Assembly (NCBI GenBank): GCA_022059125.1
Contig: JAEUWY010000001.1
Location: 3,348,001 to 3,412,000 of the forward strand
DNA length: 64,000 bases
Origin: Corynespora cassiicola
Taxonomy: Eukaryota > Ascomycota > Dothideomycetes > Pleosporales > Corynesporascaceae
Direction of reading: 5' to 3'
Shown here in pieces: positions 45,624 to 56,571 of the stretch (positions within the stretch are counted from its first letter, which is position 1; each line of letters starts with the position of its first letter). The notes under the pieces are model-generated. The model searched no databases. It saw only the letters and a program-made list of their open reading frames with translations, and was not told where the DNA came from. Position numbers and translations under genes: made by a program.

Positions 45624-46725
45624 ACTCGTAAGAACAGTGCAAGGCCAGAATTTTTGGTTTCGAGATGAAGAGAAGCTAACCACCATGAACCTTTCGTAGG
45701 AAATATCCCCTCACTCGGACATGGACAGGACGGAAATGGGAGATTTGTCGAGGGAGGAGGACCCGAGGATTGCCAATCTTGCCTGTACCTGTTTGAACCC
45801 CGATTGTCGACATGTTCTGAGCCAGAGATGGACTCGATAGACTTTGAGAGTCTAGAAATTCGTCGATGGAGTTGCTAGGATAGGCTACAAGGCTTGTGGG
45901 ACAGTATGCCCAGTTGTTGATGATTGTATTGGCTCACATGGACATGTTTTGGGGCTCTGATAAACTACTTCTGGAGAAGACTGGGCTGAGGTTTAGCCAG
46001 CAGTTTTTCCTTTCTTAGACATTCCAATGTCAGCAGTAGCAGGCGCCAATCAATCCAGTCAGCTTCTGATCCCGCTGCTTCACCCTTTCACTATGGACAT
46101 GACTGCATTAGAATAAAACAAAACGGCCTTGATTTGGAAAGTCGTCGACTAACTAATCTGCGAATCTACATAGCTGTCTTACTTGCCCCACTGCCCGTGT
46201 TTATGCCATTACCCACAAGAAACAGTGTCCCTGTCTTCCCACCATACACCGCCAAGGCCCTTGGGTTCACAATTTCGCATTCCCACTAGACCATCAGCTT
46301 CATTCATGAACACCGTCACTCCACCAATGAGATGCCTTCACTAATAGCTTACTGCTATTTCATAACATCGTGGAGCGCGAGTTGTCTTTCAGTCATAAAA
46401 GATCTCCTTCTGTCAGCGGGCGCGCGTTTTGGGCACGCTAGCTTCGTCGTTAGATTATCGTGCCCTTGGCCTTGGACATAGATCACCTTTACCAACGGCT
46501 CATTTCCCTGGGAAAGAGCTCTATCAATGAGAACGAGGGAACAATCTTGCTTCCATCTTCAAGAGCCTGCAGACGTTGGCTTCGCCAGCAGACTAATTCC
46601 ACAACCAACCGAACTTTCCCTCCAACGAAAAGGACATTCATCCCAACATCCCGATATCCTATCGACCTCGAAAGCATCATTTCCTGATATCCTTGAAAAT
46701 ACTTTGAGGCGATTGGTGCACGGCT
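45624..46725. other. 1.1-kb intergenic region
   Basis: No convincing gene. An exon candidate might begin after CTTTCGTAG near 45700 as a continuation of the orphan gene, but I could not confirm it. The rest is AT-rich. Confidence 0.35.
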
Positions 46726-47257
46726 ATGAAAGGGTTTTCATGGCGAGCAGTACCAGGTGGCGATATAGCCGCGCCTCCTGAAATCCCAACAACACACAAA
46801 GCAAACAGCACCCAAGAAGATTTGAAGAAGAAACTGACAAAACATACCACCCCAGGTAAATCCTCTTGGGAACTCCCGCCGGCAACCAACATCGTCTGGG
46901 GCGGTGCGCATAGAGTTCCCACAGCGGGAAGCGAGCCTTGCCTCGAGCCCGTCTTTCCGCCTGCCTTACTTCTCGCCGGAGATCGAGGAGGATTCAGATT
47001 CGCTCTTTGTTCTGGAGAGACTGCTGCGGGGGTCTAGGCGCCGGGAGAAAGTTGCTGGCCGGAGCCCACCACCTACCACTGGAGCCAGAGATGGCAGCGA
47101 GGAAGACGACGAAGACGACGACGACAATGAGGAGGGGCATTCGCCCATCCCTGAGATATTTCCGAAGGCGAGGCTTGTGGAGTTGTCGCGGTTGGATGTG
47201 GAAGGGAGGGAGAAGGTGGGTTGGGTGGCGAGGGAGAGGGTTTTGGGTCGAAAGTAG
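46726..47257 (+). CDS. Small acidic protein, unrecognised
   Basis: Two exons, 46726-46855 and 46914-47257, with a 58-bp intron (GTAAATCC...GCATAG); 157 residues. The N-terminus is MKGFSWRAVPGGDIAAPPEI. After the junction it reads EFPQREASL, then FSPEIEEDSDSLFVLERLLRG, a poly-Asp/Glu stretch (SEEDDEDDDDNEEG), and a C-terminal IFPKARLVELSRLDVEGREKVGWVARE. The splice keeps the frame exactly and joins two stretches that look alike in codon use. No family recognised. The acidic middle suggests a nuclear or chaperone-like protein, but that is guesswork. An in-frame upstream start is also possible. Confidence 0.45.
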
Positions 47258-47623
47258 GAGACTGCTGTGTTTTTTTAGTCGTATAATTAAACATTGGGTA
47301 TTTGGCGGGCTCTTTGAAAGTATGAGTTTATGCTCAAGAGTCACTCGTGAACAAAAGTCTTTAATGATAAAAAGTCATTCATAGTCAAGAGTCAGGCACC
47401 AAGATGGTTCAAAGAAGCAGTGGCGACTTGATGAAATTATAGGGCTAAAGGAAACATTTTACTTCTCACGTGCTACAACTTCCACTTTCTTATACTACTA
47501 AAACGCAGCTTGCAGTGTATTTTAATACTGAATAAGACTTGCAACTTTGCTGTTGTAGCTTAGATAGCTCTGCACTGTTATTCTTAATCCAGCATCTCTT
47601 AGGTCTGGGCCTCAGGTCCAGCA
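47258..47623. other. Intergenic region
   Basis: About 370 bp, AT-rich, upstream of the second cyclin-like gene. It contains near-repeats of TCATGAGTC/TCAAGAGTCA at 47330-47395. No gene seen. Confidence 0.35.
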
Positions 47624-48388
47624 ATGAACCCCCGGCGTAACTATCAAGACCATGTTCCACTTGGACAATACTACCAAATACAGACTAACTATCCAAACCC
47701 CCAGCAGCAACACCCATCCCAGCAGTACCCCTGGAATCCATGGCAGCATCCCCAGCAGCATCCCCATCATCCAACTCAGCAGCCAGCTCCGGACCCCTCC
47801 TTCCCACCTCCCCTCAACATTGGAATATCCTACAACCCCACCATGCTCGCAACTCTAAGTCTCTATATCCTCGCAAGCGACATAACCGCTCTGGAAGCCT
47901 ACTTCAAAGACGCAAACCTCAACAAGTATGCTCTGAACGCTGTCGTAGATTCCATACCCCCAGACCAGTTCTCCCAACCAGCCGGCCGGTTCCAGCAGCT
48001 GCTGAGGACATGCACCGACATTCAGGGCATCATCTCTAAACCAATTCATGGTTACGACAATCGATCCGTCGCCCGCGCTCTCCGGACCTTGTATTACTAC
48101 CGCCTCCGCCACCACCCCCTCCTCAACAAGGGGAGCGTGCCGCCGTACAATCTGCCGCTGTGCCTTGTGTTGGCGTTTGTCACATCGCATAAGTATTGGA
48201 CGGATGCGAGGGTGAAACGCGAGTTGTGGGAAGAAAAAACGGGACTCCCAAAGCAGTATTTGTGGAGCGAGGAGGTGAAGTTTTTAATGGTGATGGAGTG
48301 GAAATTGGGCGAGGGGAGGCGTGATGAACAAGGGTGGTACAATAAATTGCTCTGGCTTTGGCACAGGTATGCTAAACTAAGATTTTAG
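47624..48388 (+). CDS. Q-rich cyclin-like protein, paralogue B
   Basis: Single frame of 254 residues. A Gln/His/Pro-rich start (QQQHPSQQYP through HPHHPTQQ) leads into YNPTMLATLSLYIL, matching YSPACLATLSLYIL of the gene at 29022-30110. The later blocks match too: LCLVLAFVTSHKYWTDARVKRELWEEKTGLPKQYLWSEEVKFLMVMEWKLG aligns with MAVAVTTAHKNLADVPIRMKRWAKETG...WEEVFLNALGHRLEF in the paralogue. The central part differs in length. Helical pattern and the final W-E-x-x-FL segment suggest a cyclin-box-like fold; this is a weak assignment. A six-unit 54-bp repeat array begins about 220 bp after its stop, in the same orientation as the gene. Confidence 0.65.
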   Translation: MNPRRNYQDHVPLGQYYQIQTNYPNPQQQHPSQQYPWNPWQHPQQHPHHPTQQPAPDPSFPPPLNIGISYNPTMLATLSLYILASDITALEAYFKDANLNKYALNAVVDSIPPDQFSQPAGRFQQLLRTCTDIQGIISKPIHGYDNRSVARALRTLYYYRLRHHPLLNKGSVPPYNLPLCLVLAFVTSHKYWTDARVKRELWEEKTGLPKQYLWSEEVKFLMVMEWKLGEGRRDEQGWYNKLLWLWHRYAKLRF

Positions 48389-48965
48389 GGATCAAGGGTG
48401 CTAGAGGAGGATTGGTGAGGGAAATAGGTAAGAAGCAGTAGTGCCTCTGCTTTTGTTGTGACCTAATTGTGGATTGTATGAATGTGTAGTGCTGCCTCTA
48501 TTCAAGGCAGTACAATTCTAAAAGAAGACAGGTCATATGTTGAGTAGAATGATGACAGAGGTTCTGTTTTATGTATATATATGATTGTGTAGTCAGCTAA
48601 AGAATGATATGTCGGTTCCGTGATCAATCTGGCCTTCATTTATGAAAGCTACTTAATGCTCTGTCGGGTCCACAATCAGGCTAGCCTTTTTCTTCATAAC
48701 AACTGCTTAATGCTTTGTCGGGTCCACAAGCAATTTACCCCTTTTATTTACAACAGCTACTTGATGCATTGTCGGCTCCACAGTCAGCCCAGCGTTTTTT
48801 TAATGACATCTACTTGATGCTTTGTCGGGCCCACAATCAATCAAGCCCTTTTCTTTACAACAGTTTCTCCATGCTTTGTCGGCTTCACAATTGACTTTCC
48901 AGATTCAAAAGCCCACCTTGCGCTAGAGATATCAAGCTAGGGGGTGGACTGTACAGCCCTTCTGC
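48389..48965. other. Intergenic region with 54-bp repeats
   Basis: 3' flank of paralogue B, occupied from 48610 by the 54-bp repeat array. Otherwise AT-rich, no gene. Confidence 0.4.
48610..48900 (+). repeat. 54-bp repeat array, copy B (six units)
   Basis: The core TGTCGG recurs at 48610, 48662, 48716, 48770, 48823 and 48877, spacings of 52-54 bp. The unit is about CTACTTGATGCTTTGTCGG then GTCCACAATCA and a T-rich spacer ending ACAACAG. In one frame it encodes an 18-residue peptide, roughly YLMLCRxHNQxSxFLYNS, with one frame slip near 48800. The same unit is at 30320-30480 on the opposite strand. Confidence 0.9.
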
Positions 48966-50405
48966 TCAGGCAACCTGCTCAACAGTCTCCAGTACATCAA
49001 AACTCCCCACACTCGCCATGGACCCGGTCCCCGAAGTCCCACTCTCGGAGCCATCCCACTCCCCCCAGAGCCCAACACTCTGAGCAGAGTACGGCAAAGC
49101 CGGGACCTCATCCCCTCCACCACCACCACCACCACCACCACCCTCCTCTCCATCGTCCCACAGCATGTTTTCGGGAAACGAAACGTACGCTCCCCCCACC
49201 CCAACCTCGACGGGCTCCACCTCGCCCAAAACCTCGCCCCGCGCAACCCTCATCCCCTCCCACCCCCTCGCCTGCAGCTCCCCCCTCCCCAGCCGCCGAA
49301 ACTCGACGTCGGACAGGGCAAACACGCTCTCGCGGTCCCACACGCGCCGCAGCCTCACCTCGTGCACGCCCGCCGCATCCCCCGCCGCCGCGGTCCTGGC
49401 CCCCACGGCCACGGCCATGGCCGCAAACACGTCGGCCCAAGTCCCGCGCCGCAGCTTGAAATCGGCGAGCTCGACCTGCCGCAGCGTGCGCCGGTGCAGG
49501 GCGAGGAAGGCGACGAGCTCGTCGGCGCGGCAGTTGAATCCGCACGCGCGCAGCGACTTGAGCGCGGGCATGCGGGTCCCGGCCCCGATCCCGCCCAGGA
49601 CGTTGGCCAGCGGGACGCGGTACCAAATGTCTCGCGCAAAGTAGAGCGAGAGGTGCTCGAGGGTGGGGGCAGCGGCGGCGAGGAAGCGGGCGAGGGTGGC
49701 GCGGGCGAGCATGTCGTGGACGCGCGGATCGAGCGAGGAGGGGTTCAGCAAGTCGAGCTTGAGGCTGGTGAGGGCGCGGGCGGTGGTTGCGTGGGCGAGG
49801 GCGTGCGGGGGGGAGGCGAGGACGAGGGCCGAGGGGGTGTTTGTGTAGATGCGGAGGCGGGAGGGGTGGAGGTGGGCGTAGAGGAGGGCGGTGCGGACGG
49901 TGGCGGCCACGGCGGGTTCGACGGTGCAAGGGGCAACGGCTGGGGAGCAAGAGGAAGGCTTGTGGGTGCACTTCAGAGAGAGGAGGATGGAGGATAGGGA
50001 GGAGGATTGTTCGAGGTGGGAGAGGGCGGTGGAGAGGAGGACCATGGAGGTGCCGGCTGCGTCGAGGGCTGGGTCAAAGTCCACGGCGCTGACGCGGAGC
50101 GTGTGCATGTGGCGGGCCAGGTGTCGAGTCTGGGCCACGGAGAGGAAGGACTCGAGGCTCGGGCGGGAGAGGGAGATCCATCTCGCGGAAAAGTACGTGG
50201 TGCCGAAGAGGGTCGACGAGGCATGGCAGAAGCCTTTGCTGACGAGTCGCACAGAGCGAAGGTTCGTCAGCAGGCCATCCTTCGATTTCGCCTCTGCAGG
50301 GTGGGGCTTGAGTCTGAGACTGGGGCCGTGGTATGACGATGCCGGTGGGTCTTCCCACAGTTGTTCGATGATGAGAGAGAGCAGTTCGAGAGGCAGATTC
50401 TCCAT
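48966..50405 (-). CDS. F-box/LRR-like protein
   Basis: Intronless frame of 479 residues. It starts MENLPLELLSLIIEQLW, a typical F-box, with a continuation LRSVRLVSKGFCHASSTLFGTTYF. The middle has leucine-rich, LRR-like strands (PALKSLRACGFNCRADELVAFL, LRQVELADFKLR). The C-terminal part contains a poly-Gly tract (ten to eleven Gly) encoded by a GGT microsatellite at about 49108-49140, then a disordered Ser/Gly/Glu tail. It is a candidate substrate receptor for an SCF ligase whose cullin lies at 34861-37462. GC content is high through the gene. Antisense frames of up to 287 codons are shadows. Confidence 0.82.
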   Translation of the reverse strand: MENLPLELLSLIIEQLWEDPPASSYHGPSLRLKPHPAEAKSKDGLLTNLRSVRLVSKGFCHASSTLFGTTYFSARWISLSRPSLESFLSVAQTRHLARHMHTLRVSAVDFDPALDAAGTSMVLLSTALSHLEQSSSLSSILLSLKCTHKPSSCSPAVAPCTVEPAVAATVRTALLYAHLHPSRLRIYTNTPSALVLASPPHALAHATTARALTSLKLDLLNPSSLDPRVHDMLARATLARFLAAAAPTLEHLSLYFARDIWYRVPLANVLGGIGAGTRMPALKSLRACGFNCRADELVAFLALHRRTLRQVELADFKLRRGTWADVFAAMAVAVGARTAAAGDAAGVHEVRLRRVWDRESVFALSDVEFRRLGRGELQARGWEGMRVARGEVLGEVEPVEVGVGGAYVSFPENMLWDDGEEGGGGGGGGGGDEVPALPYSAQSVGLWGEWDGSESGTSGTGSMASVGSFDVLETVEQVA

Positions 50406-51741
50406 GGCAGGTCCGACACCAGCTAGAACGGGGTGATGAAGCGAGAATGGAACGGATCCGGATCAATCCCTGCCCAAAGAGAACAAGACTTGATAGGGAA
50501 TCGAGAATCAGGTTATTAAGCGATCCGACGGCTACCTTTTGATCAAGCTTCGGGCCCGAATGAGGTAGAGGGGCCGGCAAGGCCTCCATCCTGGCTGTAC
50601 ACTTCTTTCGGAAAATCTGGGGAAATGGTCCAAGGCGGCAACATGCATGTCATCTTTTCGTGACCTGTGCTCAACCACTTCTCACACGCTATACTCGATT
50701 CGAACCGTGTAGGTTTTGCGGATGCATCGTCGATTGCCTAATGCGGTAAGGCCGATGTCATGTCTCGGCATGCGAGTGCGCCTCGCTCTCCGAAGACGAA
50801 TTGCAGATGAGCTTCGCACAAAGCATCAACAATCTATCGGTTAAAACATTTTCAGCTGCTGTTTTATCCTCGCTTTGGGATGGTGAGGATATCGAGGTCG
50901 GCAGAAGGTTTGCTTGCGGGGTGACCACTTGCGGACTTGACTGCCCTGCAACCTGCCAGTGTATATCCAAGTCCATGGGACAAGGACCACGTCTATAAAC
51001 CTTGGACTAGTAGACCGGTTTGTACAAACAAGTTACCTAAGAAACAAAGACAATGGGAATTGCAGCCACCTCTCAAAGCCTCACCTCGCCAGCACATCAA
51101 TTAATGCTCCGAGGAACCAAACCTCACGACCATAAACCCAATACAGCAGAAAAACCCCGAGTCAGACGCCCTACCCCGCGCGCCCCATCGCAAGCGCACC
51201 TGGTATAACCTCACCCCATACGCTCCCAGGCCCCTCAGGCCACGCTCCCCCACCCCCAAAACCCTCGACACAACACATTACAAACCCCACAACGAGTGCA
51301 AAAAGAGGAAAGAAAACTCGCTCTCGGGATCCACCTCTTCCGCAAGACCAAGAGAGCCCGTTTCAGAAATTTTCCCCGTCAGGCGACGCACCCGCACCCG
51401 CACCCGCACACGCACCCGCACTCGCTGACCGAACCACACACCCCCCAAAGTCGCCCCAGAATGCGCGCACGCAAGCGGCGCCGAGAGAGAGAAAAAAAGA
51501 GTACAAGGCAGGCGTCGCGTTCCCACATCGAGCCCCCACTTAGCGCGTGCCGCTACAATATCAAATCCCCACCACGCGTACATGGCACGCCTGCACACCT
51601 GCACACACACGTCCACCACACCGCCATTCTGCGGCACTAAATCCATGTGTCCATCTCCCGCGTAAGCGATGCATATCGGCTTGCGCGCCGAGCGAATGCT
51701 CGACTCGCTGTTGCAAAAGGCCTCGCTCGTGCGGCATGCTG
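50406..51741. other. 1.3-kb intergenic region
   Basis: Region between the F-box gene start and the 3' end of the ABC transporter gene. It contains a CACCCGCA minisatellite at about 51388-51422. A tRNA-like B box near 50690 was examined and rejected. No gene supported. Confidence 0.4.
51388..51422. repeat. CACCCG minisatellite
   Basis: Five to six tandem copies of CACCCG(C/A) in the 3' flank of the transporter gene. Confidence 0.7.
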
Positions 51742-54700
51742 CTAACGCTGCTGCTTGATCCCCTGGCCCTCGACGAGGGCCCTGAACAGCGAGCCCTGCG
51801 TCTGCATGAGGGCGTGCGGAGGCCCGACTTCCGCCATGCGCCCTGCGTTCATGACGACGACGCGGTCAAAGTCGAGGATGGTGTCGAGTCGGTGGGCGAT
51901 GGCGATCATGGTACGGTCTGCGAAGGCGCTGCGCAGGATGCGCTGCATCAGGGCGTCGGTTTGGGCGTCGACGCTAGAGTGGGAGTCAGCCGTGGATGCT
52001 CGTGTTGGGGGAAGAGGGGACCGTAATACCTGCTAGTGGCTTCGTCGAGGACTACAATCTTGCCGTCCATCAGGGTGGCTCTGGCGAGGCAGAATAGCTG
52101 CTTCTCGCCCTGGCTAAGCAGGCTGTCTACATTGTCCAAGCTCACGTCTAGCGCGGAGCCGTTGGCGAGGGCTGCCGAGCTGAGCTTCTCCCACAGCTGT
52201 ACCTGTTCTAGTGCTTCTCGCATGTGTGTGTCGGAGACGGGAAGCCTCCCCGCCTCCGTTATCCACGGACTCAGGTTGTGCCGGACCGTACCCCTAAGAA
52301 AGAATGGCTCCTGCGGCAAGGCAATCATCTTGGACCTGAGCACGTCCAATGAGACATGGCTAGTGGCTACCCCGTCGATGAGAATCTCGCCTTCTTGTTG
52401 GTGCAAAAGACCAAAGAGTGCGGCGACCAGGCTGGACTTGCCGCTTCCCGTACGTCCGCACAATCCAATCTTTTCCCCTGCTCTAATGTCCAGGTTGAGC
52501 TGCTGGATGACACACTTTCCACCTTCAGTGTAGCTTGCTGCAAAGTCCTTCAAGGTCACTGAGCCATGCTGAGGCCATGAGTCGGGTACATGGGCGATGC
52601 GCGTGACTTGCTGTACCTCGGACGGTATCTGCGCAAACTGCCGGATTCGGGTTACGGCGCTAAGCGACGTCTCAAGGTCTGTCCATGCGATAATGATCCA
52701 CCGAAAGTTCTGCCCCAGGTCCATCTGCATGCATTAATACGCTGCATGCACGTGTATCAAAATTGGGGACTTACAGCTGCCACCAAGGCCAGACCCAGGT
52801 AACCAGGATCCACCTTGGAGCGAAGACCCACAGCCAAGCCCACAATGACGGTAATAAGCCCCGCCACCATTAATTGTAAAACAAGATTGAGCCAATTTTG
52901 TATGGCAAAGAGCAGGTAGAACGGCACTTGGGACTGGTCGAGATATACATTGTTCTTGTTGCGGTACGCGGATGACCACCCAAATGCGCGGATGGTAACT
53001 ATACCGGCCAGGCTCTCTAGAAAGTGCGTGCATAGAGGAGCTTTGGCTTCTAGATCCATCAATCGAACCTGCCTAGACGTCCTGAGGTATACTCTCTGAA
53101 TCATGTATCCTACAGCGCCCAGGATCGGTATCGTAGCGCCGACAGGAGGGGTCGCAAGGACAAGAATCGTCATGGACGCCGCTATGATTAGCAATTCTGT
53201 ACATATTAGCACATGATACGAGCAAAGAATTGCTCAAGCGGACCGTTGGTAAAATTCGCCCACGCGTATTGCATTTGACCATCGACTAGGTCAATATCCT
53301 GCGAGAAGCGATTGGTGATGTTGCCGATATCAGTGGATACTAGGTATGAGAACTTTGCGCTATGCTTGTGTCAGTCTTTCCGCCAATCGCCCTCTTCAAT
53401 TATCATTGGACCAACCTCATCAATGCCTTTAGTTGGCTTGCATGCAACGCAAGACTTGACCTGGGTACAAACCACAATGCATAGTGTCTGAAAACGGATT
53501 AGCGCATAATACGCGAGCATTGACAATCACTTACGCTATCCAGGCGAAATAGGTGAGAAAGTCGATGAGGGTGACGATGACAAAGAGATAGAGGTTCCGT
53601 ATCGAAGCTGACCTGCTCGTGTCCTTGGACTGAGCCCACCATTTCAACCATAGAACTATCAGCTGGTCAGCGCTTTGGTAATATGGTACAAATAGAGTCT
53701 ATACCGACATTGGATAGTGGTAACCACAGTCTTTACAGTCAGCAAGACAAAGTAGAGAGAGCAGTGAAAAATGCCAATTGCCTTCATGAAGAACAACAGA
53801 CTCTGCCTATCTCCAGACCGCCGGGCTGCATCTTCTTCTTCACCCTCTCCGTCCGTAGTCATTGTCACGTGTTGCCCGGGTTTCTCAAATGCTTGAGAAT
53901 CCATGTCCTCTGCATCCGTTTCCTCGTCGACATCAGTAGACGAGCTGTCAAGTCCTTTGAAATCAACCTTTTTACGGAGTAGCTCTCCATAGGCTCCATC
54001 CTCAGTAATGCGTCCTTCGGATAGAACCAAAATCCTATCAGCATATTGTGCATAGTATGTCGCATGGCTGGAAAGAATGACGGTCGAATTCGAGTTTCGC
54101 AAGAGGCCTCGGCGGCCGAAAACCCTGTCAAAGACAAGTCTCTCGGTGGCGTTATCAAGGCCGGCAAGCATGTCATCGACAATAAGCACAGACTTTCGCG
54201 CATATAGTGCTCGCGCAAGAGAGATTCGGTTCTTTTGTCCACCAGACAAAGCTATGCCTTTTGAGCCAATGGGCGTGCAATCGCCCTTTTTCATTTCGGC
54301 CAAATCTCGTAGGAGGCCACAACTCCACAGCACCTTATCGTACCACGTCTCATCGAAATCGTCTTCTCCGATGATGTTTTCTCTCACGGTCGCATTTCGA
54401 AGCCATACAGACTGGTCACAGAAAGATACCCCCGAGCTAGGGGGGTGGAAGGAGCCGGCAAGCAGCTGGGTCTCGCCTACGAGCGAGCGCAGTAGAAGTG
54501 ATTTACCCGAGCCGACTTTGCCAATCACCATTGTAAAGGTGCCGGGAGAAAACTGGGTCGAGATATCCCGCAACAGTGGCTTCCCGTCAACTCCAAATGT
54601 CGTACCCTCCATTACAATGGCTGCATTTTGTGGAATTAGCGGGGTTAGTTCAATATCCCCGGGTGCAGAGCTAGGTCGGTCATCAGCTTCCAAGCCGCCC

Positions 54701-56571
54701 TTCAAGAATGCTTGGATTCGTTCAAGCGAAGCGAAACTAGCCTGTAAGTTTGGTATAATCTGCACCACCATCATCATTGGGGTAGTCACCAGCTTTAGTG
54801 CCGACAACGATCCGTAGAGGGTATTGAAGTCGAATCGCGACGATGCACTAGGGCTGGTCAACATGATGATCCCAAAGGTGACGTACGTCGTGAGGCTTGT
54901 CAGCTGGAACATGACGTTCGAAAACAGCAGAATCCAGACCAAGAGAACCCGCATATGTCGGTGGGCAGCAACTTCCAGCTCACGCAGATCGGTAAGCATT
55001 CGATGGACCGTCTCCGAAAGCCCAAGCATGCGGATGCCCTTGATGCATCCTACCACATAGGAAATGGAGGTCACACGTGTCTGCGTTGCAGCCACCCAAT
55101 CCAGTATTCGCAACTTCATGTGCTTTCCGACCCATGTACATATTCCGGTCGCGACCAGGACTGTAACGAAGGGAGCCACAAAGGCAGCGCCTGGACATGT
55201 GTTGATCAGCGCATGATGATGACACGGCGTCAAGCGCTCGGAATCACTAACCAAGGTGGGTATACAGAATGTAGAGAGCGACCCCGGTGCTGATGACGGC
55301 TGCCCAAATCTCGTGCATGTCCTTGATACCAGTTAGTAGTCTCTCTACATCAACATTCCTAGTCACCATCAGTCAAGGCCAGGTCAAAAACGTGGGTCGG
55401 CACCATACATGAGTACCGTGGCTGAGCCCAGGTCGACGTTTTGCGAATGAATATGCAGCGTCTTTTCGTAGATGAGGGCAATCAAGCAGCCTCGGAGCTT
55501 GGTCGAGAATCTAGCCATACTCTGCGCACACCAGGTGGAGGAAATGGCGAGAAGAGAGTAATTGAGTGCAAAGGCAGCAATCAGCCCATAGCCGACATTC
55601 TTGGTGTCGGCATCATCACGGCTTTGGATAAACTTGATCATGGCTGTGATTAGGTATGGTTGGCTGAGAGACGTGGCTATCTGCAGCAACTTGGGAATGG
55701 CAGGGAGAGCAATGTCGAGCCACAGGACTCGTACAATGGTGCGCGTGAGCGGTGCGCTCTTGGACATGTCCCGTCGCTCCCAGGCATGTTGAAACAAGAG
55801 AGCTCGCTCTTTGGAGGTGATGTCGGCATCATTGCTCACCAAATCACTCGGCTTTAAAATCTTCTGGTAGCCCTCCCTAAACAGCCCGTTGAGGTACCAG
55901 AATAGGCGCTTGCCGAACAAGCCGATGGTCTCCTCAGGGGGCAGACTACGATCACGGTCCGATTCGAAGAGCTCCCGCTTGTCCAGAGATTCAAGCAGCA
56001 GCAGAAAACCGGTCAAAAAGGTATGGATGGATGCAGACGTCACTACACCTGTGGGATAGTCCATCAAGAACAAAGTACGGAGGCGGACGGCATCACACAG
56101 TAGCAGAACCAGTAGGAAGAATTGGAGCAGGTGACTGGGTCTCACGGCCCTAGTGTGCTCTAGGCGGGACAAGATGACGATCAACAGCGAAGCCACGAAT
56201 TCCAGCGAGGCCGACGCAATGGACATGCGCGTCTTGAACGTCTCGACCTGGCTCCAGGCGGCCAACAAGACGACGGAGGAGAGGGCATAGCAGGCGCTGA
56301 CAACCTTCCAAAATTAGCATCATAATCTAACGGCGACGCTCCCCAGTTGTCCCAAACCCACCAGCTTCAGGAAGCCCAAATGAGAGACCTTGGCGACCCT
56401 GTCGCGTCTCCGCCTGAGGGTGGCCAATCGCACGGGGGCGAGCAGCAACAATGCAGCCTGGGGCAGCAGTCCCAGGGTGCTGTCTTCAAACAAGAGGGTG
56501 AAGTCGAAACCCCCACGACAGGCCCCAATAGCAGGGCCGAAGGACCCATCGTTTTGACACACACGCGACAT
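51742..56571 (-). CDS. ABC transporter, ABCC (MRP) type
   Basis: About ten exons on the minus strand: 56571-56362, 56304-55409, 55358-55252, 55190 to about 53705, about 53660-53535, 53487-53416, 53359-53244, 53196-52775, 52724-52030, 51973-51742. About 1450 residues. An N-terminal TMD0-like hydrophobic segment (GFDFTLLFEDS start) precedes TMD1 and NBD1. NBD1 has Walker A GKVGSGKS, signature LSGGQ and Walker B VLIVDD with Asp at the catalytic Glu position. TMD2 includes FSQDIDLVDGQM. NBD2 has Walker A GRTGSGKS, signature-like LSQGEKQ, Walker B VVLDEATS, and the H-loop in IAIAHRLD. Fungal ABCC pumps export drugs, conjugates or metabolites. The junction of exons 4 and 5 (53650-53720) is not resolved; no donor there is ideal. 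The start Met gives the family's usual CxxDDSFGP-like opening (here CQNDGSFGP). Confidence 0.9.

Noticed and set aside
49108..49997. Long frames (211-287 codons) on both strands inside the F-box gene
   Set aside because: High GC content and codon bias explain them; they are Arg/Pro/Gly-rich shadows.
50680..50720. Possible tRNA B box (GGTTCGAATC, minus strand)
   Set aside because: The flanking bases do not pair as a T stem and there is no acceptor stem or A box.
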